Source of the DNA: Tanytarsus gracilentus
Taxonomy: Eukaryota; Arthropoda; Insecta; Diptera; Chironomidae
Direction: 5' to 3'
DNA: 64,000 nt
Assembly (NCBI GenBank): GCA_038502055.1
Contig: JAXRKN010000041.1
Location: 769,001-833,000, forward strand
Numbering within the stretch: the stretch's first letter is position 1; each line of letters starts with the position of its first letter. The notes below the pieces were generated by a model. It saw only the letters and a program-made list of their open reading frames with translations. It was not told the origin of the DNA and did no database searches. A program made the position numbers and the translations under genes. Of this stretch, positions 32,375-44,652 are shown piece after piece.

Positions 32375-34277
32375 ATGGGCGGATGTTTAAGAAAGCAACG
32401 AGGTTGCAAAGACAAAGACGATGACGATGGTGGCGAATATAGACGAAAGCAATGTAGTTGCACTAATGACGATGACGATGGTGGCGTGAAAATCTTGAAG
32501 ATAATTCAAGAAGTTGTGCTAGAAGATGTGAGTGTTTAGTGTTTAACACTTCTCTTGTGGAAAAAATTATTAGTTTATATTTATTCACCACGATCGTTAA
32601 AAATTGTGAATAGCACATCCATATGCAATAATTACAGTTGTTTCAATGAATGCCAGAGATGTTTTGTGCCTAATTTGAAATTTATTTTATTGAGTCGTTG
32701 AATTAGGATTTAAAATCAAAAAAGTCAAAAAATTGAAATGTTGATTGTAAATAAATTAATAAACTGTTAGTAGCTTCATGAGCAACCTTAGTAATATAAA
32801 GTGAAATAGTTTTTTTGTTTGTAGCCCAAATTGTTTGTCGATGGTTTAAACACGAGCTTGTTTAATGTTTTGAAATGCAACTTACTCATGAAAAGTGCAC
32901 CGGTGGAAGATTTTTAAAAATTAAGGTGTTTTAGTTAGAAGATGTTGTAGAATTGTTTAGCCGAGTGAGTCTGCATTTGGCGAAAAATTTTGTTTACTTT
33001 TTTCTCACAAATAATTTTTTGTAATTTTATTTCCGAGTTGCAACTACTCTTCGGAATCGAATTCACACAGATCTTTTTTGTAGACAAAAATTTAGAGAAA
33101 TAAAATAATCTTTTATCTATATAAACTTTCTAAAAAGTTAGCTTCGCAGATAGAGCGCAGATAGAGATTTTGATTTTTTAACAACATTCGAGAAACTGTG
33201 CAACTTATTAAGAAGAGATTGAATTTGAAAGAAATAGGGTTGTTTTGCTGTTTTAGGATGATGAAAAGATGCGTGAATCCATAGAGGAAAATATCTGTGA
33301 AATTTTCTTGGATCTTTTTAGTTTAGCAATTGCCTGTATATGGATGAATCCTTGAAAAAGATTGAAGAAGAAAAGCAAGTGATTGTTAATGAGTTGAAAA
33401 AAGTTTATTGTTAAACAATTTTTAAATTTTGAGATAGTTGTTGAAACTTCAGGTTTAGTTGACTCAGCTCCTGATCTCCTGATCTCCACTTTTGCACTCG
33501 ATGGGAATTGTTTAAATAAAAGAAAATAATTGAACATTATTGATGATATATGTTTAGATTGAATTTAATTTTAATTTGTCAATTATCTCGAAGAAATTCA
33601 CTTTGAAAAAATTTTAACTTAGATAATCTCAGTGATTTGCGTTAAATTCTATAATAAAAGTGACAAATTCAAAATAATTTTATAAAATTTTCAAACTTGT
33701 AATTTTACTTCACGTTTTTTGAGATGTTCTAAAGTGAATTTTAAAATATTTTTAGTTTGGCGGCTGTGTTCGACAGCATTTGTGTCTTGGTGGTGAAGAA
33801 GACGATGGTGACGGGGCTTACATGCCGAAGGAGAGAGTCGGCTATGTTTTTGAAACATCTCTTGTTGATCTTGTCGGTTGTATGACCGTCAAGAAAACTC
33901 GAATTTCAAAAAGCATTATTCGGGTTGATGGTAAAATGGACTTGGTTGAGTTCATTGGGAGCTTTATTATGCGTGCTCCAAATATTAATCTTATGCCAGA
34001 GCTTCTCTCTGTGCATTTGAAGAAATTGGAGTTTACATTTGATATTATCGATTCATTCGAGTGCGATCGTAAACTTAACTTTCTTTTCCTTAAGTGGCGA
34101 TACAAAAAGCCACAGCTATTTTTAAATGGCTTTTCTCTTGATTTAAATCCCACTTTAAATCAAGTTTTTACGAAATTTTCGGCTAAAATGGAAAGAGATA
34201 TTAAATATCTAATAATTCTAAAGTTCTTAAGCCTGTCAGAATTTTTCAAAATTCCCAGTATTATGTATATTGGATGA
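32375..34277 (+). CDS. Unknown DDDDGG-motif protein, copy C
   Basis: Model 32375-32527 joined to 33756-34277, 224 residues. It has one extra Lys-Asp pair before the first DDDDGG and about ten substitutions relative to A and B (for example GGC for GDC in FGDC, LGGEEDD for LDGEEDD, KPQLF for KPKLF, NPTLNQVFTKF for NRTLYQVFAKF). The frame and splice sites are intact, although flanking non-coding DNA in this unit carries many more changes. That hints at purifying selection on the protein (inference). The stop-containing possible exon lies at 33257. Confidence 0.6.
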
Positions 34278-34486
34278 ATCGATAAATCAATTGTAATTAA
34301 AAAAATTCCTTATGAATTAAAAATTATTTAAAACTAAAACAAAAAGCATGTTTTAAAATTATTATAGGGAACTTTAAAATTATTGTGAGCTTAGGAAGAA
34401 ACATGCTCTTTGTTAAATTTAATCATTTTATTATATTTCAGGAAACGCGCGTTTAGAATGCTTCCTTTAAATTTTTTTATTTCGTT

Positions 34487-34765
34487 AGCATAATTTAATT
34501 AAATTAATGCTAAATTAAGCATCAATAGCTAGGGAATTTTCATTTACTAGTAGATTTAGGGAATATTTTGATTTCGACTTTCAATAATTTTTAAAATTTT
34601 TTAAATTTTTTTTTAATATCTAGAAATGTTTAAAAAAAACAGGAAATATTTTTTCGCCCCGGCGTCATGCCAAATTTTTTTTTGATTTTAGTAAATTTAG
34701 ATTTTTACCTTCTATCTAAATTTTTTGTCGGTAGGGAATTTTAAATTAAGATTAGAGTTAAAAAT
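34487..34765 (+). repeat. Single ~290-bp repeat unit (copy C)
   Basis: One diverged unit with AGCATAATTTAATTAAATTA and CGCCCCGGCGTCATGCC, where A and B have three adjacent units plus a remnant. The block was probably amplified after C separated, or lost in C. Confidence 0.75.
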
Positions 34766-35235
34766 GTTTCAAAACACACTTGTGGGTGTTGTCGCGTAAC
34801 CCACTTGTAACAGATTAGTCATTCAGGAATCCAAAGGGGAAGCATATGGGAAATGTTTTTCGGGAAGCATAAAAAAGAAGCATAAAGCGAAATATTTTTT
34901 TAGGGAAGTCATTTTGGGTGAAAGAGAAAATAGGACCTTACATAGGAAAAATTGGAGAAGAAATTTGCCACTATGTTCCATTTTCCTCTGTATTTTTTAT
35001 TATGTTTTATTTTCCATTATGTATAATTATTTCTATTTGGTTCAATTATGTTCCATTTCCCATTGTGTTCTGTTTTCAGATCCATGCCAATCGATGGATG
35101 CTGATCCAATCACGAGTTCGACGATACTCATGAAGCCATATAAGAGAAATTTTGTATGAAAATTGCACACTAAGGCTGTCCGTGGCACAACCTATAGTCA
35201 TGACCCAAAAAACCTTGTGTGGGTTAAACTAAAAA
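34765..35235 (+). mobile_element. Diverged palindromic element, copy C
   Basis: Left end TGTTTCAAAACACACTTGTG, then the GCGTAACCCACTTGTAACAG block. The right end is GTGTGGGTTAAACTAAAAA. Only one degenerate repeat of the DHEFNDTHEAI-type coding segment remains (about 35090-35145). Roughly 240 bp of T-rich sequence at 34820-35080 has no counterpart in A or B. No GACG tract and no long ORF. Confidence 0.65.
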
Positions 35236-35589
35236 CGAACTTTTCAAATTGGAGAAATTCGAGATGGGACACATGGGGTGCAAAAATTTAATTATTTTAT
35301 AAAATTTTTTTTTGAATGTTCAAATCACAAAATTGAAAAGGAAAGAGAAATGCATCATTAGAATATTTTAATTAATTAAAGAAGGTTTCAAATGAGCTTT
35401 TCAAATTTAATTTGCCAAATTTTAATTTTACTAAACGTCTTTTTACTGTTTAAATTCAATTAGCGTGGACACAACGCAATGTTGAATTAAAGAGGTACTT
35501 GTTTTAGCAAAAAAATAAAACATCATTGGCAAATCAATATTCACGGTGAAAAATTTAATTTTTTTTTGAAATTAAAAAAAACTAACAGA
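35236..35589. other. Spacer between repeat array and prag01-like gene
   Basis: AT-rich sequence without recognised features; the promoter of the next gene must lie in its right half. Confidence 0.4.
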
Positions 35590-36161
35590 ATGAATTCCAA
35601 CCAGTTGATTGCTCGAGCAATTTTCCGAAATGGTAAGTAGGTCAATTCGAAAATAAGATATAATTTTTGTTTCCTTGAATTTTCTTTGTCCTCTTTTTAA
35701 TTTTACTTAATTGCTTATTACCATAATTAAATCAATATAATTCACGCTAACGCGTCTTTAGTTACCTAGATCATAAATCAAATAATTAAGTTTGAACTAA
35801 AAAATATTCTATGAAAAATGTTGCATAACCAAGTACATACTAATTTTTTTTGTACAATTTTTGAACTTGCATTACAGTGCTCGCAAAGAGAAATGGAAGC
35901 CATTATAAGCGCGTTCACCCAATGACTACGATGAATGATATGCCGAAGCCCGAAGGCGACTTTTTCATCTTGAATGCCCAAAGGCAGAGAAAAAATAACA
36001 CTGTATTGGGTATTGGAATTATAGCATTTTCGTCATCACTTTATGTAGTAAGTTTGAATAAGAAAAAAGATTCTTTGAAATGGTTTACATTTTAAATTTT
36101 TTAGTGGTATACATCGGGCTTAAACAAGCTCTATGCATCACCTCCAGATACCTATGAATAA
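35590..36161 (+). CDS. Small mitochondrial-type membrane protein (deltamethrin-resistance prag01-like)
   Basis: Three exons, 35590-35632, 35878-36047 and 36105-36161; 89 residues. The N-terminus (MNSNQLIARAIFRNVLAKRN) is basic and lacks acids, like a mitochondrial presequence. A middle segment, MNDMPKPEGDFFILNAQRQ, is followed by one hydrophobic helix (VLGIGIIAFSSSLYVWYTSG) and a short tail ending LYASPPDTYE. This layout (MxDLPxPxG..., single helix, PP near the end) resembles the prag01/Deltamethrin_res family, small insect proteins of the mitochondrial inner membrane related to cytochrome-oxidase-associated subunits. Assignment is by pattern memory only. Confidence 0.7.
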
Positions 36162-38097
36162 TTTTAATCATGTCAAAAAAACGCTGCCTCTTAACTCAGG
36201 ATGATGATTCTTCAAATGGGATCACCAGCAGTAAACTTTTTCAATCCATCTGCATTTAACCTAACTGCAAAGTTACTTAAGCCCCAGTTTATTTTTTTAC
36301 ACCTGTGCATTTACATCCCTTTTTTAAAAATGAAATTGACTAAAATCAATCTGGAATCCTCATCTGACTCTTAAAATTGGCAGTAAAAGTGTAGAAGGCA
36401 AAATTATATAAGAATAAAGTGGAAATTTCAAAATTCATGTCTCTAACATTTATATCCAACTCTGCATGTCAATCCATATCCATTTAAATTTTATACCAGC
36501 GCAGCAGCTATATTCCTAAAGGTAAATAAGTGAAATTAGAATTCATGACCTAATGCTGAAAGGAAAGAAAAACAATGGAATATTTAATATTTTTCATTGT
36601 CTCCTGTATTCTGTTTTTTAATTACCATTAATGTCACTCTTTTAACCACTGTCCGTGTTCCAAAAAATACACCAGTTTAAAATTTGTTGAGTTTTTGTAT
36701 TTTCAGTCAAAAATATATATATTTGTTTGATATTTATTACTCTATTCACCCCGAGAGTCGATTATCAACGTTTAAATCAGATATATTATTACGGAAATAG
36801 TTACTAATATTTATACGTTGCATTTTAATAAATTTCTTGTTTAAATAAGAAGTAGGGCGTCTTTCTGCTAGGAACTTCACAAGACAGGTAAATCCCAGAT
36901 GTTATGATTACAAAAATCATAAAACGTTCTCAACATTAAAGTTATTTCAAAAGAGAAAAACAAAAATGTACTGGAATTTCATCTCCTTGTCGTCGTCTAG
37001 TCCTAGTCTAAATGTCTAAATTAAACAGTTTTCTTTTCCTTTTCTATAGTTTCCTTTCATATGAGTGAACATTTAAAAACATGAATACTAATCGACATGG
37101 ACTAAAAAAATTTAAGACTAAGTGAACCAGGTCTTTTTTCGAGTTTTCTTCGAAGTTATTAATTTAACATTAATATAATAGTTATTTTATGATAGAACTT
37201 CTCAAGACGCGTCGATAAAGTCCTCACTTATTAAATTTGGATGACTAATTCTCGAGAAATTAATTTTTGAAATTTTCATTTGTTCGGTTCACTTAGTCTT
37301 AAAAAAAGAGAATTTCTAATCGCGATTTCAAAAAGGTATTCATAACTTTTGAATGCTCGCTGATAAAAATTTGAAACTTTGCCTAGTTATAGATATTAAA
37401 TGAAGTTTTAATTTTACTACTGGATATTGGTTGCAAGCACTGCTGGAAACGCCAATACGACAAAACGAAAGTTTTTGAGCTCAAATTTACTTATGATGGA
37501 GTGAGAATAAAGCCATTATTTCTTTAGAACATATTGATAACATTAGTTTTCTATGCAATAGCACCAAAATAATTTCATATTTTGTTAATTAGAGTACATT
37601 TTGGAGCGATTTCAGAATCGGCTTTTTTATGCTATTTAAAATGAAAAATAAATTTAGAAAATCATTTAATATTTTAGAAAACACTCTTAGCTCACTCTCT
37701 GACCAAAAATATTCAAGATTTAATCATCAAATTCGCTAGAATAAATTAATTACTTTTCGATTTGGCAAAAATTATCGCAATGTTTACGTTTTTGATGTAA
37801 ACAAAGTGAGCAAAAAATTCTCACCAAAAATAGTTTTTTATTAAATTTTAACTCAAATGAACTTTAATTGAGTTTAAATAGGCAGTGAAAGATGTAAATG
37901 TAAGGACTTCATTCATTAAAAATTGATTGGAGAACATTGAAAGTTTCTAAACTGAAGAAATTTGAAATTTGTTATAAATTCTCTTTTTCTACGACCATGT
38001 CGTACTAAGTATTACTGATCAATTGACAGGAAAATGATTTGCGATGTAAAATCACTATTTTGTCGTTTTTAAATTATGTCAATTAGCTTTAATTTAA
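36162..38097. other. Intergenic region with one fold-back repeat
   Basis: AT-rich; 3' UTR of the prag01-like gene on the left and of the Indy-like gene on the right. Contains the fold-back element described separately at about 37093-37420. No coding region seen. Confidence 0.5.
37093..37420 (+). repeat. Fold-back repeat, family member 1
   Basis: Left end ATCGACATGGAC, then the arm TTAAGACTAAGTGAACC. A ~150-bp loop follows with AGAACTTCTCAAGACGCG, then the inverted arm GGTTCACTTAGTCTTAA (about 37278-37294). The segment GATAAAAATTTGAAACTTTG comes after. Loop and right part match the element at 61509-61920, but the arm sequence differs. The right terminus is not clear. Confidence 0.6.
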
Positions 38098-40813
38098 TCA
38101 CGAAGTTCCATTAAACATGGATGATGGAGCTAATGTTGTAGAAGTTGTTGTTGATGAGTTAACAATAACTTGTGCCCATTCGGGGAATTCTGCTAGTTCC
38201 GGATAAACGATAGCGCCCCATCTTTAAAATTTTTTTTTTGTCGTTAGAATAGTTTTTTGTGTTTTGAGTTTATTTAACTTACGTTGGAAAAGAAGCCCAG
38301 ACAACGAACAGAGTGAAAATTGTGGGACCAATACCAGCAACCGCCTGAAACAACAATTACGGAGGTTCTAAAAATTAAATTGTGTAAAATTAACTTGCCA
38401 TATCTTTTGTGCGAATGTTTCCAACGCCAGCAACAATTGCATTTGGTGGTGTACCAACCTATTAAAATTTAAATAATCAAATTTGTATCCAAAACTTTTG
38501 TTCTTTTTTAATTTACCGGCATGTGAAAAGCGAAGCAGCAGCTAAGTGCGGCAGGATACATCAACAACATGGGATGCTTGCCGATCGCAAGCGCCATTTC
38601 GGCGAGAACGGGCAAGATAACGTTAGCAATAGCCACATTACTTGTGAATTCTGTCAGAGTTTGGCAAACTAAACAGATTAAGAACAATAAAACCAAGAAT
38701 GGGAAGTTTTGGAAAACTTGAAGACTTGTGCCTTAAAAAAATTAATGTTTTAAATTTTCAGATTTCAGCTTGATTAAAATAATAATTTACCCAACATTCG
38801 AGACATTCCAGAGACTTTTCCACCTTCAGCTAAAGCAAAACCACCTCCGAGCAAGAAAACGAGAGACCTATTGAGATTCAAAATAGTATATTTTGAATGG
38901 GTTAAATGTTAGTCTTAAAAACTTACCATGGTGTCTTTGCATTAATGTATTTCCACGTAAGCAATGGACCAGTTGCAGCTGTTGGCAATGGTTTGCTTGT
39001 TGATTTGAAGAAACGGAAGCATCTCCAGTTCGCAGGAAACATGAAGAAAGCAATAACAATTAATATGGCTGGTGTGCCATCCTTAATTTTACTGCAAAGA
39101 AGCAATAAATTTATTTGTAACTAAAAAGACTTTAGGTCTGGTTAAAATATTTTACTAACACGCTAACACCCAACAGTTCCGGCCATCCGGTCTAAAAATT
39201 GATAATATTGAATTTTTGTCATCGAGATTATTTTTGGTCATTGAGGTTCACTCACCATAAATCCTGGTGCACGCAAGAAGAAAAGAAGAACTGCAAGAAT
39301 AAATAGAATGGCAACTCCTTTTTCATGCGAGGTAATTGGGCCTAGTTCGCGATAACGTAGCTCAATGACCTGTCGTGCCACTCTCTCCCCCTCTTCTCCG
39401 ATATCGGCTTCCTTTGCTACAATATTAGTATTGGTGGTTTAATTTTTTAATGCTCAGTTTCAACTATTGTGGAAAAAATTACCTTCTGGAGAATTTGGTC
39501 GGAACATGCCCATGTATAACCATTGAAGATAAACCTACTTGCATTTGAAAATTATAATACCGATCGTATTTACAGAAATGAGCAACTACATTAACTAATC
39601 ACATTTTCGTACAAAATTCTTATAATTTTTCACAATTAAATTGCACATCGACATATATCATGTAGTTTTGTTTGTAATCCTCATCTCTGTGCATTTTCGA
39701 ATGGGAAAAATAAAAAAAATATTAGTTTCTTTACTCACCCAAGTCAAAAATGTGAATATCAACATTCCAGGTACATCTAAAAACAGCTTAGTTTAAAAAC
39801 CATATAAAAGTTATGAAATCAAAAACTATTTACTGTAAAACATCCATTTAGGGAAATCTAAGCCGGGAGCAGTTGGAAAAGTAGTCTCGTAAATGCCTTT
39901 AAAGGTTAAATTGACACCGCTGCCGACAATTGTGCCCACACCTCCCAAAGTGGCCGCATAAGCACTTCCAATGAAGTAACAAGTTGTAGTTTTACTTGGC
40001 ATCGGAGGCTCTTCATCATCTTTAGTTGATATCATTCCCTCCTCTTCGTTAGCTTTCTTCTTCTCGACGTACATTTTACAAATGCCCTGTCTTTCCAATT
40101 CTTCCAAAACAGCTTGCATAATTGGACACATCATTGCAACCGCCGCTGTATTCGAAATCCACATTGAAACAAACATAGTTACCTAGTTACAAAAAAAATT
40201 AGATTAATTTAAAACATTTATCCTTTTTTTAAATTAATGTCTAATGTGTATTTACCGCTGTAAGTCCAAAATTCAACCGACGTTGACTACAACCGACGAC
40301 AGAAATTACTTTTAACGCAACACGCTTGTGAAGATTACAGTATTCAACAGCTTGTGCGAGAATCAAGCCACCTATGAACATTATCATAGTTTCTTTCATG
40401 TACATCATACATACACGGTCAGTATCAAGTATGTCCATAAGTGGAAACGCAACCATTGGGATCATACCCGTGATAGGTAATGGAAGTGCTTCAGTAACCC
40501 AGTAAATTGTCATTACCATGACGACATAAAGACATCGATAAGCTTTCACTAGGTTAGGATCATCGTTACTAAACATAACAGGCAAAAATATTAATGGTGC
40601 CAAAACAACGACAATAGATCGCCAGTAGCATCCTAAGAAGCCGCATATCCTTTGGCTCAGAGAATATGACTTCTTTATTCTGGCAGATCTAAAAAAGAAT
40701 TAAACTATTGTCTAAAGCGAAAAAAATTATCAAAAAACTAAATCTTACGGTAGTGCTTCGTCTCCATTTCTGTCCTGCTGAAACTGTTCAACCTTCTTCT
40801 CCGGACTCGACAT
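38098..40813 (-). CDS. Indy: Indy-type SLC13 Na+/citrate-dicarboxylate transporter
   Basis: Plasma-membrane carrier of citrate and other Krebs-cycle intermediates. Thirteen minus-strand exons: 40813-40749, 40688-40256, 40182-39834, 39776-39739, 39534-39483, 39416-39256, 39191-39160, 39091-38927, 38867-38791, 38731-38517, 38458-38399, 38344-38283, 38221-38098; total 1833 nt, 610 residues. Family marks include VTEALPLPITGMIPM, the two SN-containing substrate/sodium sites (WISNTAAVAMMCP and LTEFTSNVAIANVILPVLAE) and the GVGTIVGSGVNL loop. The intron after exon 11 has a GCAAGT donor (GC-AG). Insects have more than one Indy paralogue, so the symbol names the family member best known, not a proven orthologue. 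Confidence 0.9.
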
Positions 40814-43800
40814 CTTTCATTGGGCTCACTTTAAACCAAAGTGGGCAATGTTGTGAATTAAAAAATGAAATGCAAAAACGGCAGTAACGGATATCCTATG
40901 GAAAAAATTCATTAATATAGATGTGAATGTGGCTTGACTGTTCACGTTAAAGTCATATGATGTCTTTTATTCAGATGTGTGAAACTAACTCATTAATACG
41001 TTTTGCCAATTAATCAATTTAAATCGATCAGGCTACAAATTTATACTAAATTCGAGTGTCGCATATGAATATATAAACACATATATATTCAAAGTAATTA
41101 ATGTCACATACGCATAACTCGATAGAAAGTTTAATTTAATGCAGTTTAACAAAACATTTTGACACTATTTTTGAAATCAAATGTGTGATGATGTAGTTTT
41201 CACTTTAAGTCTATTTGTTTGGAAATATTTTTAGTCAAAGAGACTTGAGATAACCACCTTAGTACATATATAAGCCGAAAAAGAAATATTTGATTGTAAA
41301 TATTACCACGTGATACGCGATCAGATATTACAAAGTTCAAACACCTGATTATAGTACGGATTTTTTTAAGAGCTACCGTATGCACTATACAAATGAGTTT
41401 TATTTTTAGCATTTTATGTCATTTTTAGCATCAACTAATGGGAGTTATAGCTATACACACTGCTGAGAATTTCCGACCTTCGTCATGGAATTACTTTATA
41501 TCAGTCGACTTACTTGCATGATATCTCACGCCCGCTATCTCACATAACGACTAAATTTGTTAATTTCATCAAGAACTTGATTTTATTCAATCGCTTTGGA
41601 TTAAAGAAATGAAAATATTGTTTCAAATTTTTATTAATGAAAATGAATGCGCCTAACGGTTTGCTTGAGGAAAATATTTGAGAAAAGTTTTATATTTTTA
41701 GCATCAGTCATTCATTTTATATTTTTAGCATATATGGTTCAACCTTCGGAACTGAGAAAATGGAGGCAAGGCAAATATTATGCAGCACGTGATTGTGTTT
41801 GTATTTTTGTGAAAGGAAAAGTTATTCGCCGGCTGAGTCAGGTCATTCATTTTTCGCTATTTTTCCCCATCCAACTCCAATTTGGCCTTTGCTCGAACGC
41901 TTTAATGTCGATTTTAAATTTAAATTTGAATAATATATGATAATTGAAATGTAGGAGTAAGCCAGTTTTTTCATGCAAAGAATACAATGTCTCCGAGAGA
42001 TATCTATAATTAGAGTACACATTTTCTAGCGTCGTTAGGAAGAAAATAAAATCATTTGCAGAGTTTCGTGAAAGTATTTTAAACGCACTTGCTTGACCAT
42101 GAAAATTTATTTACTAGTCAAGTGCCTCGGATATTAAATAGAACATAAACTTCTTACCGTTTCAATTTTGAAAAAATGTGTGAAGAGCACAGGTCATTTT
42201 TCACGCTTAATTGATTATTTGACTTGAAAATTGTCTGTTCAAATTGATCAAAATCAGTTAACGAGCATAAAAAATTTACTATACTAAAAAAGACATTTAT
42301 CAATGTCAAAGAATTTTATTAAATAAATAAAATTTATTGCAGTCAATAAGTATATCAGTGCGTGCGCCACTTGATTCTACTATTTTTTAATGACTAGAGT
42401 AATTCAGACTAGCGCAATAAATGATTAATTAATTTGTGCCACTAGGTCATATTGGTTTTTAATCATTTATCCAATTTGTTACCTAAGCCAAACGCCAAAC
42501 GTCATCATTAGAACCATCACATCGTCTTGAATAAGAAAATTTTGCTAACGTCATCCGTCGTTCAGGAAAAAAATTGTTATGTAATATTTGGCTCCTGTCT
42601 TGCCGCTAAATTTACTTTTTACTTGAAAAATATCATTGAATCAATAAAGATTCTTCGAAAGCTCTCTTCGAGCATAAAGCATAAGATAATTGTATTTGAC
42701 CTTTAAATCACTTTCTGTTGTAATCTTGGAAAGAATTTTTTTTCGATAAGCATTTAAAAATCCATGAACTCAATAAGTAGTTTTTATTGTTTTATTAAAA
42801 TTTAAATAAAATGTTTCCTTGGTTTTTAATATTTTTAAATTTATTATTCATTTACAATCACTTATCTTGTCATCTTTTTTAATGGTAATAAAAAGTGTTT
42901 TCTGTTTATTCACAATCTCGATTAAAGTTCACAACGACGATGACAGCGTAAAGTCAAATTCTTAAACCGCGTGTAAATTTCAATTTAAGCAGAAATTTAA
43001 TTGAAAAAAATTAAAAAGATGAAAGTACTCACTTATTGTCAAATCGATATTTACAGTACCACTTTTTAAAGTCTAACACATCCTTTCGCAATTAAATAAA
43101 TGCAGTTTTTCCTGAAGCTTGTGATTCTGCCGCAATTAATAATTGAATGGACTCTTCGACAATTTTTAAGTGAGCTGAGCCGAGTTAAAAAAGAGTAACT
43201 CTGTAAAATTATAAATTTGTCGACGACAAATCTTATCATTTTTCTGTCCCCTCGGAATTTTGAACTTTGAAACTTCGTTTAAAATTTTCCTCAACCTATC
43301 TAATTGTATATAAAATAAAATCTTAATAATATTTGTTCATTCCCAATGAATGAAGGAAATATTGATGGTTGCTGGAAAATAGAAAAAATTAACTAACAGA
43401 ATATTGGAAAGTCAAACACTCATTTATTTGTTTAATGTTCTTTCAAAAAAAATTTCCAATTTTTTAGTAAAACTTATACTGCTTGAATGAATTTTAAACG
43501 AATTTTGTAATTTTTTCTTAATTTTTTTCTCGAAACCTAACCCTTCGGCTTATAGCTCGTTTTTCAGTTAAAACTTTACTATATATTTTTGCTTTAGTAA
43601 ATACATTTTTATATGTGATAAAAACATAACAGTGTATATTTTATAAGTTTTAAAATAGTTTCAACATTTAAGGCAAAAAAGAGTTAATTTTCACTATCGA
43701 AAACCACGCTAAAGATTACGAAATAGTTTAAATAACTTGTTCTGCACATTTTTCAGAAGAAAAAATTTGGACTAAAAAATTATAAATTTGTAGTAAAAAA

Positions 43801-44652
43801 TACAAAAACTCTAAATTATCATATAAAAGATATTACAAGACGTAAAAAATTTACATTAGAAAGAAATTAAGAAAGAAAAAGTGTATTCTCTTCTAAGCAA
43901 AAATTAAGAGAAAATTCAAATTTATTTTAAAGGAATGTAAGCTAAATTTTTAAAAATTACTATGACTTCAAAAACACTAAATCTAAGACCAAAACTAGAT
44001 AAAAATAGAAAGTATATATAATTTTAAAAGTTGGACACCATTAGAGAGAAACTTAGTTTTTCTATAAAAAAAAAATCGAAAGTATATTTTAATCTTTACT
44101 TATATGTCGAGATTTTTTAAGTGTGCGTAGCTGCAATTAAAGTTGAAGGTTATTTATTGCTCGACAATTTTCCTCTTGGAATGCGTATGCTATTTTTTTC
44201 TTCATCCTAACAACACACCAAAAATTATCAAGTCACTGATAATAGGCTAAAACAGTCGTTCGAAATTCTAAGTCTTTATCTTTTTAACTCGTGCAATTTT
44301 TCTTGAGTTAATCGAGTAACATTAACACATACAACGATAGGTATTTTAGTGTAATTTCGCACACATCAGTCGCATTAAATGCAAAGAATAATCAAATCGT
44401 TTCTCAAAATACAAAAGAAATAAAAAGATTTTATTAAAAAAACTTCATTTCCAAAATTAAAGCATGTCACTCAAGAATATTTTTAGAAACGAAATTTTCA
44501 ATTAAAACATTAAAAAGTTTTTCCTTACTCTTTTAGATTGACAATGAAGATTCGTCATTAAAGGTCCTTTCATTCGATTTTTTTGCAACTTAAAATCTTC
44601 ATTCATTAGTTTATCATCAGTTAATTTAACACATTGCTAATCGTCCATCATA
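40814..44652. other. Divergent upstream region between Indy-like and eIF4G-like genes
   Basis: 3.8 kb serving as 5' region for both flanking genes. A possible non-coding first exon of the Indy-like gene ends at a GTGAGT donor near 43033 (minus strand). AT-rich, with no convincing coding sequence; an open frame near 41647-41940 looks accidental. Two copies of a TTTTATATTTTTAGCAT string lie about 35 bp apart near 41690-41730. Confidence 0.45.

Larger units (their letters stand above)
31978..35235 (+). repeat. Tandem array unit C (~3.3 kb, partial and diverged)
   Basis: Starts at the same GTTCAATTA point as unit B. It is very similar through the 5' half of the gene, then increasingly different (scattered substitutions and small indels from about 33350 on). 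It has one ~290-bp repeat, then a diverged version of the palindromic element, and stops. It lacks the retroposon, the Penelope element and the 2 kb after the palindromic element. Confidence 0.85.

Noticed and set aside
34914..35159. Plus-strand open frames in unit C as a protein
   Set aside because: They lie across a diverged palindromic element and translate T-rich DNA; the related frame of A and B is broken there.
17742..35235. CRISPR-like or satellite array interpretation of the repeats
   Set aside because: Repeat units are 7 kb with genes and mobile elements, and the ~290-bp units lack unique spacers; the host is a eukaryote.
41647..41940. Plus-strand 97-codon open frame upstream of the eIF4G-like gene
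   Set aside because: Composition is that of random AT-rich DNA, with no domain, no splice context and no homologue recalled.
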